Below, in pieces: positions 18,155 to 27,036 of a stretch of DNA of 64,000 nt. The position numbers and the translations under genes were made by a program. The stretch lies in contig CBDEFY010000007.1 in NCBI GenBank assembly GCA_965237595.1, positions 372,001-436,000 of the forward strand, written 5' to 3'. Below the pieces are notes generated by a model. That model searched no databases, had not been told where the DNA came from, and saw nothing but the letters and a program-made list of their open reading frames with translations. Source of the DNA: UBA9611 sp965237595. Its GTDB lineage: Bacteria; Chloroflexota; Dehalococcoidia; Lucifugimonadales; UBA3495. Each line of letters begins with the position of its first letter. Positions within the stretch are counted from its first letter, which is position 1.

Positions 18155-18463
18155 TTATTCATCAACAACGTCGAAAATGCTCCTGTCACCTTCCGGTCCG
18201 CCGGAAACGCTCACTCTGTCAAAATCCCGTCGATCGAAGTCTGGTTCCCATACTCGACAGTTATCAGCGATCCACTGGGAGAGTTGGCTCTCCTCATGCT
18301 CGATAATGTCTAATATTTTTTGGTCCTCTGCGAAATGGTCTTGCAAAGCACCGAAGAGTTCAACAAGCGGTTGGAAAAATTCGTCAGGATCTTCTCCGTC
18401 AAAGTAATTGGACTCCCAACCGTCGCAAATATCCTCAAGGTCGGGTACAAGTTCCTCTCTCAC
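18155..18463 (-). CDS. Small acidic protein downstream of nSTAND-like gene
   Basis: 102 residues, very acidic (many Asp/Glu), GTG start one base after the stop of the preceding gene, so translation is probably coupled. Segments such as PDLEDICDGWESNYFDGEDP and HFAEDQKILDIIEHEESQL predict helices. No known domain is recognised. Its position suggests a regulatory or partner role for the upstream ATPase, which is now broken. Confidence 0.5.
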   Translation of the reverse strand: MREELVPDLEDICDGWESNYFDGEDPDEFFQPLVELFGALQDHFAEDQKILDIIEHEESQLSQWIADNCRVWEPDFDRRDFDRVSVSGGPEGDRSIFDVVDE

Positions 18464-18464
18464 C

Positions 18465-19154
18465 CTAACGAAGCAGTTCCCCTAATTCCTCCTCGGTGAA
18501 AAGGCACTGTGTATCCCTGTCGTTGAGAGCGTCACAGCCTTCCCCTAGCAAAACCTCTTTGCTGGCTTTTCCCGCTAACGTCTCTCTGTGCTGGTTCGGA
18601 AGGAGACCGAATTGATGCAGACGAGCGGCTAGACCCACTTCGGCGGAGGGGATGTGGAAACTTCCGGGCTCATAAAGTTCGTCCGAAAAGGTGGGATTGC
18701 GCTCCAAATACAATTCCAGAAATCCGGCAGAGCAGCGACTCGAGAGAAACGTTGTTATGTTCCAATTGATCCAGAAGTCCGAGAGTTCAGATGTCTCTCG
18801 GGCTTGACCAGACTGCATCTCCTCTAACTTAAGCAGCATCTGAGGAAACAGTACCCTCGGGATCACTACAGCTTTTTCGAGACTCACGTCGCCGCAGGTT
18901 ACTTGCCTCAGCAACCGTTCCGGTTCACTCCCTTGGACAAAGATATCAACCAAGTCAGGGCTCTCTGCTAGAATCGCCGCGTATGAGTCGCTGATGGTTG
19001 GGTGCCTGATCTGCCAGACCGACTCATCGTTGGCCTGCAAGTGCAGCACGAAACTTCCTTCAAGGGCTTCGAGGGCAATCCTACTTTGTCCTAGGTCGCT
19101 GCCTAGGCGACCAAGAGCATCCAATTCTGAGGGCTTGGCTTCGATTGGGCTCTC
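18465..19154 (-). pseudogene. C-terminal part of STAND-type (nSTAND3-like) ATPase, cut by IS630
   Basis: About 230 residues: LDALGRLGSDLG, LEALEGSFVLHLQ, WQIRHPTISDSYAAILAESP, LLRQVTCGDVSLEKAVVIP, FLSSRCSAGFLELYLERNP, then a stop. These motifs match my recollection of the region after the ATPase module in novel STAND proteins, which act in anti-phage defence; the call is from memory. The P-loop part is missing. The IS630 insertion separates it from residues 206-240 of the TIR-like ORF at 20381-21099, which look like the preceding piece of the same domain, one base out of frame. Confidence 0.5.
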
Positions 19155-19156
19155 TA

Positions 19157-20378
19157 GTACTCAGTCAACCGTAAAATCGGAAGGGTAAAGGCGGTGAAGT
19201 TTGGTTCGTGCGTCCCGGGTGTTGAACCGCCAGTTGATGGTGGCTCTGGCGGCGTTGCGCTCCTTGACCAGAGCATCGACTTCCCTCCTGAGGGCCTCCT
19301 CGCCGGAGAGCCGCTGCTTCAGGCAGGAGCGGGACAGGACGCTGAACTCGATCTCCGCCATGTTCAACCAACTCCCGTGCTTGGGCGTGTAATGAAACTC
19401 CAGCCGCCTGGCAATCCTCCGGGCTTCCTCAGCCGGGAAAGTCTCGTACAGCGATGCCCGGCGATGGGTATTCAGATTGTCCAAGACAACCCTTACCACC
19501 TCGGCTTCCGGGTAGGCTTCATCCGCCAGCCAGCGCATCCGGCGGGCGAAGTCTTGCATCGTGCGCCGCTCCGTGACCGCCACCCCTCGCCAACCCGCCA
19601 AGGGCTCGCAGGCCAAGAACAGGTTGCGGGTACCCTCCCGCCGGTATTCGTAGTCCTGCCGCAGCGGAAGTCCCGGCCGGGGCGGCAGAGCGGGCTGGGT
19701 CTCCGCCAACAACTGGGTGGATGTCTCGTCAAAGCAAACCACCGGACGTTGGGGATCATAGGGTTCGGCGTAGAGATCCAGGACATCCTCCATGTTAGCC
19801 ACAAATTCCGCGCTCACCTTGGGAATGCACCACTCCTTCTTCTGCCACGGCTTGAGGGCGTTTTTTTGAGACGCTTGCGCACCCCCTCGTGGGACATGGA
19901 GGGCGTCAGCCCCAACTCGACCACCTTCCCGGCCAGCAGACGCAGGGTCCAGTGGTCATGCCCTTCCGGCGGCGGGCTGCAGGCCAAAGCAATCAGGTGG
20001 GCTTCGCCCCGGTCGTCCAACTTCCGGGGCCGGTTGGCCTGGGGACGGTCCTGCAAAACCCTCTCCAACCCTTCTTCGGCAAAGCGCTGCTTGACCCGGT
20101 ATACGGTGCTCAGGGCCACATCCAAAGCTTCGGCCACTTGGGGTGCCGCCCAACCCTCGTCGCTCTTTAGGAGAATCCGCGCTCTAGCGGTCACTCGGGC
20201 TGAGTTTTTGCCAACCCGGATCAGTCGCTGGAGCTCTTCCCGTTGTTCCTGTGCCAGCCGCACCGCGTATTTGTCCCTGACCATCATTGCCACCCCCGCC
20301 ATAAACACTTCCCACCAGGCAGGATAGCTCAATTGGCCCCTTTCTTAAACAAATCCCAAAACCAAGTTGACTGAGTAC
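19157..20378 (-). mobile_element. IS630-family insertion sequence, complete
   Basis: 1,222 bp bounded by perfect 13-bp inverted repeats (GTACTCAGTCAAC at the left, its complement at the right) and flanked by TA on both sides (19155-19156 and 20379-20380). Flank plus element edge reads CTAG at both ends, the known target preference of IS630. It carries one transposase gene expressed by frameshifting and interrupts a defence gene. Ends and gene look intact, so it may still be mobile. Confidence 0.9.
19161..20302 (-). CDS. IS630 transposase, -1 frameshift required
   Basis: Two frames: an N-terminal HTH part (from ATG 20302 behind GGGAAG; TARARILLKSDEGWAAPQVA and TVYRVKQRF) and a catalytic part. 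They join at seven T on the plus strand (19861-19867), an A7 run on the coding strand. A -1 slip gives LKKNALKPWQKKEWCIPKVS and continues into the DDE domain. The DDE residues lie in VVCFDETS, VVLDNLNTH and GSWLNMAEIEF. Use of a slippery A7 is common in this family, so I treat it as programmed. The stop codon lies in the terminal repeat. Confidence 0.85.
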
Positions 20379-20380
20379 TA

Positions 20381-21099
20381 GCTGGCCGTTCCTCATAATA
20401 GACAAAAGCAAGCGCAGCTCTGCTGTGCGTGTCCAGTTCTTCAAGTATTTGTTGGAGCAAGATATCACGCTTATCCACAAATTCTTCCAAATCCTGCTCG
20501 TCATCCGGTGTAAAGAGAACTACAATCACGTGTGCGCGTGAGAAGGCAGCATCCAAGATTTCTCCGATATACGGTGATGCCTTGCCAGTGGCGCTTACAG
20601 CTTCGGGCCATTCCAACGGATGCAGGTCTATTGACCTCAGGAACTCAAAGAGAGCGTCGTGGGCCATACGATTCCGGCCAGAAACAACAAAAACCTCGCG
20701 GGCAGTGGTTGAGGGCCTGTGCTCTAGGACAGGGTAAGTGGCTGTTTCTGCCGCATGTCCAGGCTTGCCTGTGATGAATCGGGGTGTAACGTCCCGGCCA
20801 TTATCGGCAAGCATCTCTGGACGCAATCGACCGTGCTGGTCAACGAAGCTATAAGTGCGCCGCGCTTCCTGTTGCGACAGTATTTTTGCGTTGAGGCTTG
20901 TTGAGTCTTGCTCAGTCTCGTTCAATTGGATGCGTCCGATGTCTTCGGAAGACACAGTTCTTCCTGCGATGACTATTGGTTGTCCCCTCTCGTACGGGCG
21001 CACAAAGCGTTCCATTAGCTCTTCGAGGCTGATATCGAGCTCGACCTCAGGCTGAGCTGGCTCGGACTTTGACGTCATGCGTACGTGGCAATACGTCAT
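20381..21099 (-). pseudogene. TIR-like effector N-terminus joined to nSTAND-like segment, cut by IS630
   Basis: Residues 1-130 match the lead-in of predicted nucleotide-binding TIR-like proteins (FVRPYERGQPIVIAGRTV, RIQLNETEQDS). Residues 134-205 are the first half of the TIR-like fold (REVFVVSGRNRMAHDALFEF, ATGKASPYIGEILDAAF, VVLFTPDDE). The usual second half (R-P-N-V-x-F-E-A-G) is missing. Residues 206-240 instead resemble the nSTAND-type segment (ILEELDTHSRAALAFVYYEE) that continues beyond the IS at 19154. In the existing frame the last 16 residues come from the IS end. It starts 6 bases after hsdS. Family knowledge: TIR-like domains degrade NAD or bind nucleotides in phage defence. Confidence 0.6.
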
Positions 21100-21105
21100 G
21101 GCAAC

Positions 21106-22342
21106 TCAAACCCTTTCAGTAAGATAAGCATAGCTCTGATAGTCAGCCACCCGCACCTGCCCCGTCAGCAGCGCATCGGCGGTGGACGCTTTCAGCGATT
21201 GAAGTGCCTCCCGTTCATCCCTCACCCTCTCAATGCTCTCATCCACTCTATCTAGCAACCCTGCAATGACCCGCTGCTCGGGCAGGGGCGGGAGAAGGAT
21301 GGGGAGGGACGAATACTCCGCGGCATTGATGTTCGGCTGAGCACCGGCGCGCAACATTGACTGTACCCACCGATGGTAGGACAGCGAACGCGTGAAGAGC
21401 TCCAAGAACCTCTGGATATACAAGGTTTCGTAGAGGCCTAAACCGTATTAGGTAGCCAGCGTATACGCATGGCCCATCGTCGTCCTTATAGAGGTAGGTC
21501 TTTCCCACGGTGGCTCCACTCCGGGCGAAGAGCAGGTCACGCTGCGTCAATTCATAACCGAAGACTTGGGAAGCCTCTGCGGAGGCCAGTTCGTCTGAGC
21601 GGAGGTGTCCATCATCGGTAATGTCTGTAATCCTGACATACCTGGGCAACCCTAAGTCAAAGGGACGGGCCGATGCAGAAGCGCCGTATTGGGGTGGGTC
21701 GCACACCTCCCCCAAGCGCACCACCTTCTAGCACGCGGGGATGGTCCCGAGGCCCGGCACGTCCTTCCACGCCGTGTGCCAGCCGGAGATGCCGCGTGTG
21801 AGCAGTTGGTGGAGCAGCGCATCGCGGAGGCGCTCCGTGGCGGCGACGACGGCCTCCCTGCGCTCGATGGCCTCGTCGATGGCGTCGAGCACGGCGGCGA
21901 TGGCCCGCTGCTCCGCCAGGGGTGGGAGGGAACGGTTCAGTGAATAGACATCGTCTCGATTGAGACCAGGTACACCCGTAGCTCGGTTCAGCCTAGAGAG
22001 GTCTTCGTGAGCAAGCAAATGATATGCCCACCTAAGATTCACCTTGCCATCTATCGGGACTACGAAGTAAGTCGTGTCAATGGGAGTGAAGTCGCAAACT
22101 ACTCAAGTAGCCGAGCCGATACTACCTTTGCGTCCAATGACGATGCCCGGCCCATCGTTCGTGGCTTGCATGTTGTAGCCAACTACGCCAGTTGAACCTA
22201 TGACTGGCACTGGCCCAGGAGATCGTTTTTGCTCAGGCAAGGAATAGCCATACTCCAGCTTGAGCACGTCCCCCAGGCGCACCAGCCGCCAGCCGTCGGG
22301 TACGAGGCTCTTCCCTGCAGCGTGGCGGGTCCCAGTCTCCAT
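21106..22342 (-). pseudogene. hsdS: Type I restriction specificity subunit, broken
   Basis: The start ATG overlaps the last base of the PIN stop (TGATG). The two half-repeats are readable: WRLVRLGDVLKLEYGYSLPE and VPVIGSTGVVGYN (first recognition domain), LPPLAEQRAIAAVLDAIDEA (first spacer helix), VVRLGEVCDPPQYGAS with YVRITDITDDG and LLFARSGATVGKTY (second domain), LPPLPEQRVIAGLLDRVDES (second helix). Lesions: TGA at 22100-22102, TAG at about 21728-21730 and a frameshift near 21430. HsdS provides DNA target recognition for HsdM and HsdR, neither of which is in the window. Confidence 0.85.
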
Positions 22343-22740
22343 CACTCCCTCGCATCCAACCGGTTGAGGTCCCCGCTCCATCCGAGGATGCGGTCGTCCG
22401 CAGTCAACAACTGGTGCCCTCCCAGGGCGGTGGCTACGATGATCCGGTCGGCAGGGTCGGCGTGAAAGCCTGGCAAGGCGTTGGCGCGGATTCCGATCTC
22501 GCCGTCGATAGGGATCTCCGCGACTCCTTGGCCAAGCACTTCTCGACGCCACAGCCCGACATCCTCGGGAAAGTCCAATCGGCCCTTGCTCTTGAGCATG
22601 GCGACTTCCCAGAAGGTCATGGCGGACACGGCGAGCTCCTGGCCGCGAAGAGCCTCGTCAAGCGTCCCTCTTGCGCCTGCTCCCAGGCGGGCTTCACCGG
22701 TCCGCAGCCAAAGAAGCGCATGGGTGTCCGCGAGGATCAT
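22342..22740 (-). CDS. PIN-domain toxin
   Basis: 132 residues: MILADTHALLWLRTGE (first Asp), SAMTFWEVAMLKSKGRL (Glu), GFHADPADRIIVATAL (DPADR acidic pair) and LLTADDRIL (last Asp). All four acidic positions of a PIN ribonuclease are present, so it should cleave RNA if freed from its antitoxin. Start ATG overlaps the antitoxin stop by four bases (ATGA); its own stop overlaps the hsdS start. Its group is the VapC-like W-E-V-A type often paired with Phd/YefM antitoxins. Confidence 0.88.
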   Translation of the reverse strand: MILADTHALLWLRTGEARLGAGARGTLDEALRGQELAVSAMTFWEVAMLKSKGRLDFPEDVGLWRREVLGQGVAEIPIDGEIGIRANALPGFHADPADRIIVATALGGHQLLTADDRILGWSGDLNRLDARE

Positions 22741-23018
22741 GGATTCAGCACCCTGTCCGGATTGGTCTCCGCTTCCCATTCGACGTCGATGGGACTGATG
22801 ATGTCGCCGACGATCTTCATCCTGCCACGGTCTACGCCGAAGAGAGACTTGGGGCGTTCCCGGTAGGGTACCAGGCGGGAGACCGGCTTTCCGTTCTTGG
22901 TGATGACGATCTCGCCTCCGCTGTCGGCCACCTCGTCCATGAGTTGAAGGCACTTGGCCTTGAACTCCGACGCCTTCATGGTCCGCCTGTCGCCTGATGT
23001 GTCGTTGCCTGTACCCAT
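22737..23018 (-). CDS. Phd/YefM-family antitoxin
   Basis: 93 residues from ATG 23018, chosen because GGAGGAAG lies 7 bases upstream; a second Met at 22979 (MKASEFKAKCLQLMDEV) starts the conserved part but has only a weak ribosome site. The motif GGEIVITKNGKPVSRLVPYR is the family hallmark, and the C-terminus should wrap the PIN toxin. The N-terminus binds DNA and autoregulates, which fits the palindrome over the promoter. Confidence 0.85.
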   Translation of the reverse strand: MGTGNDTSGDRRTMKASEFKAKCLQLMDEVADSGGEIVITKNGKPVSRLVPYRERPKSLFGVDRGRMKIVGDIISPIDVEWEAETNPDRVLNP

Positions 23019-23049
23019 TGCGCTCTTCCTCCAAACCTGAGTTGGCTCA

Positions 23050-23077
23050 ATCATACCATAGTCACGACCATGGTCGT
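23050..23077 (-). promoter_or_regulatory. Promoter and palindromic operator of toxin-antitoxin/hsdS operon
   Basis: A perfect 14-bp palindrome ACGACCATGGTCGT (23064-23077) lies 46 bases before the antitoxin start. On the minus strand a TATGAT box (23050-23055) follows a TACGAC-like -35 at 17 bases, with the palindrome covering the -35 and spacer. That is a fitting site for autorepression by the Phd-type antitoxin. Confidence 0.5.
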
Positions 23078-23109
23078 ATTCTGTCTTCCCTACCGGATAT
23101 ATCCCATCT

Positions 23110-23985
23110 CTGCCGGCAGCGCGTCCATGCGCGCCCTATCGGCCATCACCGGGCCGTTGCCGACCCTCTTCGTGGGCCGTAAGCTCATACAGCGTGAGGC
23201 CCCGCCCGGCCTGTTTGGCTTCCAGCCACTGCTTGGTGGATGGGGTCATACACGAAGTCGTCTCGTTGGTAGGGGAGGGAGTGACGCGCGATGACCTCGG
23301 ACCCGCAGCTGATGACCACCTGGGCAACGTAGCCCCTTACCAGCACGTCCCGGTGTCCGTAGGCCACCGGCGCAGAGTAGTCGTTGTCCGGTACCGGACC
23401 AGGGACAGTGAACTCACCCGGCCCGCCTGCTTCTCGCAGGCATCGTAGGGTACGGCCGGCAGGGGCAGCAGGGCCTCCAGGTCCCGCTCCATGCGCTGGC
23501 CGATGGTCTCCTGGTGGCCCCCCGGAGCCGGGCGTCCATCCGCTCCAGGCAGCGGCGCTCCAGGTGGGCGTTCAGCGTGTGGAAGCTCTCGAAGGACGGC
23601 ACCGGCACCAGGAAGTTGCACCGCACAGCCCACCATGCCCTCCACCTTTCTCTTGTCGTTACCCTTGCCCGGACGGTCGAAGCGGTCCTCGAACAGGTGG
23701 TGGGACTGAAGCTCGGTGAAGGCCCGGGTGCGCTTTCGCCGGCCGTCCCCCAGTATCTTAGCCATCGCCAGCTTGGTGTTGTCGTACAGTATGCTCCGGG
23801 GCACTCCGCCCAGGAAGGCGAACGCCGAGACGTGGCCGTCCAGGGAGGCTTCGGTGGCCTCTGCCGGATAGGCCTTGACGAAACAGCCGTCGCTATGGGG
23901 CAGGTCCAGGACGAAATAGTGGGCCTTCCGCTCCACTCCGCCGATGACCACCCGGGACTCGCCGAAGTCGCACTGGGCGTGTCTC
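23110..23985 (-). pseudogene. istA: IS21 IstA transposase fragment (second element)
   Basis: Starts inside the catalytic domain: QCDFGESRVVIGGVERKAH, FLGGVPRSILYDNTKLAM (Asp), GNDKRKVEGMVG (Glu). Then the frame shifts at least twice, with C-terminal matches YGHRDVLVRGYVAQ and ISCGSEVIARH in another frame. The N-terminal HTH and the IstB helper are absent. Dead. Confidence 0.75.
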
Positions 23986-23989
23986 GCCG

Positions 23990-24417
23990 CACTTCCCCAG
24001 GTGAGGCTGCTCCTCAGCCAGCATGTCCCTGGGCACCTGGTGGGTTGTACCGTGGGTCCGCCGGTTGGCTATGCCGTCGCACCACTGAAGGGCCTGCCGG
24101 TTCAGATCGGCATCATCGGTGAAGCGTACGCTGGGCCACAGGTTGCCCCGGACATACTTCACCCCGCTCTCCACCTTGCCCTTGGTCTGGGCCCGGTAGG
24201 GCTGGCACAGGCGCAACTCAAAGCCCAACCGCAGGGCGAAGTCCAGCATCCGCCGGTTCCACTCGGTACGGCCCTCCTCATCCCTGCCCAGGGTCACCAC
24301 CTTGGCGTTATCATACAGGCACTGCCTGGGCACGCCGCCAAAGTCTTCAAAGGCGTTGACGTGGCACTGGATGAAGCTGGCCGTGTCCGCTCTCCGGACG
24401 AACTCCACTAGCATCAC
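23990..24417 (-). pseudogene. istA: IS21 IstA transposase fragment (first element)
   Basis: Catalytic region of a different IS21 transposase: FEDFGGVPRQCLYDNAKVV (Asp) and CQPYRAQTKGKVESGVKYV (Glu), continuing to RTHGTTHQVPRDMLAEE. It is cut at both ends and abuts the second IstA fragment at about 23985, so one element was inserted into or recombined with the other. Confidence 0.75.
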
Positions 24418-24556
24418 CAGCTACTACGTCAAGGCCCTGGTGCAGAATGGCCTGCTGGCCCGGTACGTGGCGTCGGGAAACCGTCATGGTTGCCGCAACA
24501 TCGTGGTCACTCGTGCTGGCTGGGACGTGGTTTCGGCTAGCAAACGCATAGGATAG
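24418..24556 (+). pseudogene. Coding remnant, possible winged-helix end
   Basis: A 46-residue frame, SITSYYVKALVQNGLLARY, then CRNIVVTRAGWDVVSASKR, ends in TAG. The alternating helix-strand pattern looks like the wing region of a DNA-binding protein, but the fragment is too short for a family call. Its upstream part is replaced by the IS21 piece. Confidence 0.3.
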
Positions 24557-24569
24557 TGATGAGGTTATT

Positions 24570-24809
24570 ATGGGAGACAACCGTTGTAGGGTCTGACCCC
24601 GCGAGTGCAAGGTCTGTGGCCGGATGATTCACCTGACCAACTTCATGTACCGGAGTGCCATCACCCAGGATGGGGATATGGTGCGGAGCGACACCCATGA
24701 GATCAGATGTAGGGGGTGGAAGGCCTTTCCACGTGGTGAAGAGCGGTTCGCTCGCCGGATGTCTAATACGGAGCGGATAGCCTACTACAAGGTCTCTACA
24801 GGGTCGTAA
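24570..24809 (+). pseudogene. Small zinc-ribbon-like ORF with in-frame TGA
   Basis: From ATG 24570 the frame reads MGDNRCRV, TGA (24594-24596), PRECKVCGRMIHLTNFMYRS and on to VSTGS. Cys pairs on both sides of the TGA suggest one former zinc-ribbon protein. No SECIS-like hairpin follows the TGA, so a simple nonsense mutation is more likely than recoding. Function unknown. Confidence 0.3.
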
Positions 24810-24966
24810 TCCCTCGGCGACGGGCCTGCTTTTTACACCATAGACACGTCACGTCCTCAGCCGCCCGCTCGGCCAAGTACCGCGCCGGGACGTATGCGCC
24901 ACAGAGGGCCATACGTCCCGGCGTTTCCATATGTCTCGTCCGGCTTGTGCTCCGGCCAGTGGACAT
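24796..24966 (-). CDS. Small Cys-rich protein, hypothetical
   Basis: About 56 residues, ending ALCGAYVPARYLAERAAEDV, TCLWCKKQARRRG. The two Cys pairs look like a treble-clef or zinc ribbon of the kind seen in small plasmid and phage ORFs. Its ATG at 24966 overlaps the start of the MsrB remnant on the other strand, so only one of the two start regions can be original. Could be a fragment. Confidence 0.35.
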   Translation of the reverse strand: MSTGRSTSRTRHMETPGRMALCGAYVPARYLAERAAEDVTCLWCKKQARRRGITTL

Positions 24967-25123
24967 GACGCTGCCGCGGGCGCCGGGTGGGGTGCGGACC
25001 GAGGTGGAGTGCGCCAACTGCGGCGGCCATTTGGGCCACGTCTTCATGGGAGAGGGGTTCACCGCCACCAACGCCCGCCACTGCATCAATTCCATATCCA
25101 TGAAGTTCGTGCCAGCGGAGTAG
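24965..25123 (+). pseudogene. msrB: Methionine sulfoxide reductase B, C-terminal fragment
   Basis: The last part of MsrB is clear: VRTEVECANCGGHLGHVFMG, then ARHCINSISMKFVPAE and TAG. This includes one CxxC of the structural zinc site and the catalytic Cys of RHCINS. The N-terminal two thirds, with the G-W-P-S-F motif and the other CxxC, are absent upstream. The ATG at 24965 is probably accidental. Not functional as it stands. Confidence 0.65.
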
Positions 25124-25176
25124 GGCGACCCTATTAGACGTCGAGACATCCCTAGATCCACGCTGTTCTGGAATCG

Positions 25177-25208
25177 AAAAAGCCTCTCTTATTTCAGAGA
25201 GGCTTTTT
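25177..25208. terminator. Bidirectional terminator
   Basis: AAAAAGCCTCTC, loop TTATTTCA, GAGAGGCTTTTT: a perfect 12-bp stem with A-run and T-run on the two sides, so it can stop transcription in both directions. It ends the PH-domain gene (minus) and whatever reads in from msrB (plus). A near-identical hairpin is at 27197-27230. Confidence 0.9.
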
Positions 25209-25235
25209 GATTCTCGGACTAAATCTGCAGCGAGC

Positions 25236-25910
25236 TTAATCGAAGAACTTCCGCATAGACTCGGCAACCGGTCCCGGATCTGAGATGTCCTCTATCCGAA
25301 CCGTCTGCCGTTCTCCTGGGCCGCTGGACACTATGACGCTGCCTCGTCCGGTAATCATCTCAGAGAAGCCCCTGGCCTCAGAGATGGAGATTATCCTGTC
25401 GGTCGGAATCTCCTTCGTGTTCAGCCACAAGAACCGGTACTGCTGCACCACCCGCCGGTCGGTGACCGTGTAGGTGATGTGCAGGTTGCGCGGGTACCGC
25501 ATGGCGCCCTTGAAGAATATGAACATGGCCACCACGAATACCGCAAACGGGAAGACGTAGGGCACCAATGTGAACTCAAACAACCACCACGCCCCAGCGA
25601 AGAATGGAACACTCAGAGCCATCCTCGCGAAGGCCGGCTTCATGGTCGGGTGCCGGCTCACCATAAGCTGCTCATCCTGAACCAGGGCCAACGGGGGGAA
25701 CACCCGGCCGACGCTGATCAGGGCCACGGCGGCCAGGAAGAGACCGACGAGGAGGAACACACCGGCTGCCCAACCAGGGAGGTCCGATGCCGTGATGCCG
25801 TATCCTCCGGCCACAAAGAACGGCCCCGATATTATCAGGCTCGCGGCGGTCTTCTTGATTAGTCCTGACCGAACCTGGGGACGCGGTTGCTGCTTCGTCG
25901 AAACGGCCAT
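25236..25910 (-). CDS. Polytopic membrane protein with bacterial PH-like domain
   Basis: 224 residues. Four hydrophobic segments in two hairpins (about residues 25-42, 47-68, 97-114, 117-135) precede a C-terminal PH-like domain (about 140-224: LHITYTVTDRRVVQQYRFLW, IPTDRIISISEARGF, GSVIVSSGPGERQ). The family usually places the PH domain on the cytoplasmic side; substrate unknown. It is followed by a terminator and preceded by the coiled-coil gene with only one base between, so the two are probably co-transcribed. The N-terminus is duplicated at 1-120. Confidence 0.75.
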   Translation of the reverse strand: MAVSTKQQPRPQVRSGLIKKTAASLIISGPFFVAGGYGITASDLPGWAAGVFLLVGLFLAAVALISVGRVFPPLALVQDEQLMVSRHPTMKPAFARMALSVPFFAGAWWLFEFTLVPYVFPFAVFVVAMFIFFKGAMRYPRNLHITYTVTDRRVVQQYRFLWLNTKEIPTDRIISISEARGFSEMITGRGSVIVSSGPGERQTVRIEDISDPGPVAESMRKFFD

Positions 25911-25911
25911 A

Positions 25912-27036
25912 TTAGTTCCCTTTCACGAGCTGGACTCCCGTGGCAGCCAAGGTGATTAGAATTCCGATCACCTCCAGTGCCGTTGGGTCCAGCCCATTGT
26001 TTAGTCCATTGGGATCAGCCAAGATCGAGTTGGTAAAGAACCCACGGTTCCGCCCGGACTCCTTGGGGGTTGGTGTCTCGGGGGGAGTTGGTAGTTTCTT
26101 TTTCTCGATCGGCGGCTCAATAGGCTCCTCAGGGAACTCCACAAGATTCTCGAGAGGTATCCCGAGCATTTCCTTACGTCTTTCCAATTCAAATTCGAGC
26201 TGGGAGATGAGACGGTTGAGACTAATCAAATCAAAGCCTCTTGCCTGCGCCATCTCTAAAATCTCTTTATCTCGATACCCCTCCTTCAACCTGGATTCGA
26301 GCTCGAGCCTGGCCCGTTTATCCTTGATGAACGCATCAAGTTCCGCATTCAGTTTGCGGATGACGGCTTCTCTTCCGGGGCCGAGTGTAATTTGCCGCAG
26401 CTCCAACTCGACCTTGCGTTTCACCTGCTCGATTTCCCGTTCCACCTCGGCCCGAAGTTCCGCGATGGCTAGCTGCCACCGGTTGGTCATAGCGCGGATA
26501 TCCCGCCCCGCTTGGCGCTCGAATTCAGCGCCCATTTCCAAGCGCTCCCTTTCCAACTCCTGCAACCTATTTTGCAATTCCAAGATTGCGATTATTTCGC
26601 CAGGTTCGGGGTCTGCGGTCGTCTTGCCGCCTTCACCTTCCAGCCCTGTGTAGGCGTACAGAAGAATCCAACTTTCCGTGCCCTCGACCCAGACGGCCGA
26701 AGCGTCTGTTTCCAGGCCGCGGAACTTGAACCTGACAACTTCTCCTTCAAAGGACTCCCCTGCAGGTTCCGCGACGTGAAGTATGAATCCCTGATTGAAG
26801 ATTTCAGTGGCCGCAACCGGTACGCCGCGGATCCATGCCTCCACGATGGTGCCATCCTCAACGGAGTGGTCATCAATGAACCCCATGCCGGTGAACAAAG
26901 CGCCCGGACCCTCTTGGGCTGAAACGGTGGAGGGGAGCGCCGCGAACAGGGCCACGATGACCATGAGAGCAAAGACCGCCCCCAGACGGGCCGGTTTTCG
27001 GGCGTGTCTCGCGTTTTCAAAGTATCTGGCTACCAT
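25912..27036 (-). CDS. Exported coiled-coil protein with C-terminal membrane helix
   Basis: 374 residues. A signal peptide (residues 1-41, ending STVSAQ) leads to a beta-rich domain (about 45-145, GALFTGMGFIDDHSVEDGT) and a long charged coiled coil (about 150-310, rich in Glu/Arg/Leu). Then come a Pro/Glu/Lys linker and a C-terminal hydrophobic segment (ALEVIGILITLAATGVQL). The N-terminal domain resembles secreted domains that I know only from uncharacterised Chloroflexota proteins. Probably an envelope-spanning or surface structural protein. Its last 147 codons are duplicated in the chimera at 122-1237. The gap 27037-27361 holds only the hairpin at 27197. Confidence 0.65.
   Translation of the reverse strand: MVARYFENARHARKPARLGAVFALMVIVALFAALPSTVSAQEGPGALFTGMGFIDDHSVEDGTIVEAWIRGVPVAATEIFNQGFILHVAEPAGESFEGEVVRFKFRGLETDASAVWVEGTESWILLYAYTGLEGEGGKTTADPEPGEIIAILELQNRLQELERERLEMGAEFERQAGRDIRAMTNRWQLAIAELRAEVEREIEQVKRKVELELRQITLGPGREAVIRKLNAELDAFIKDKRARLELESRLKEGYRDKEILEMAQARGFDLISLNRLISQLEFELERRKEMLGIPLENLVEFPEEPIEPPIEKKKLPTPPETPTPKESGRNRGFFTNSILADPNGLNNGLDPTALEVIGILITLAATGVQLVKGN

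Noticed and set aside
22100..22102. In-frame TGA in hsdS as a possible selenocysteine codon
   Set aside because: No SECIS-like hairpin follows, HsdS needs no Sec here, and the gene has another stop and a frameshift.
24594..24596. In-frame TGA between Cys pairs of a small zinc-ribbon-like ORF as Sec
   Set aside because: No downstream hairpin of the right form, and the surroundings are gene debris; nonsense mutation is simpler.
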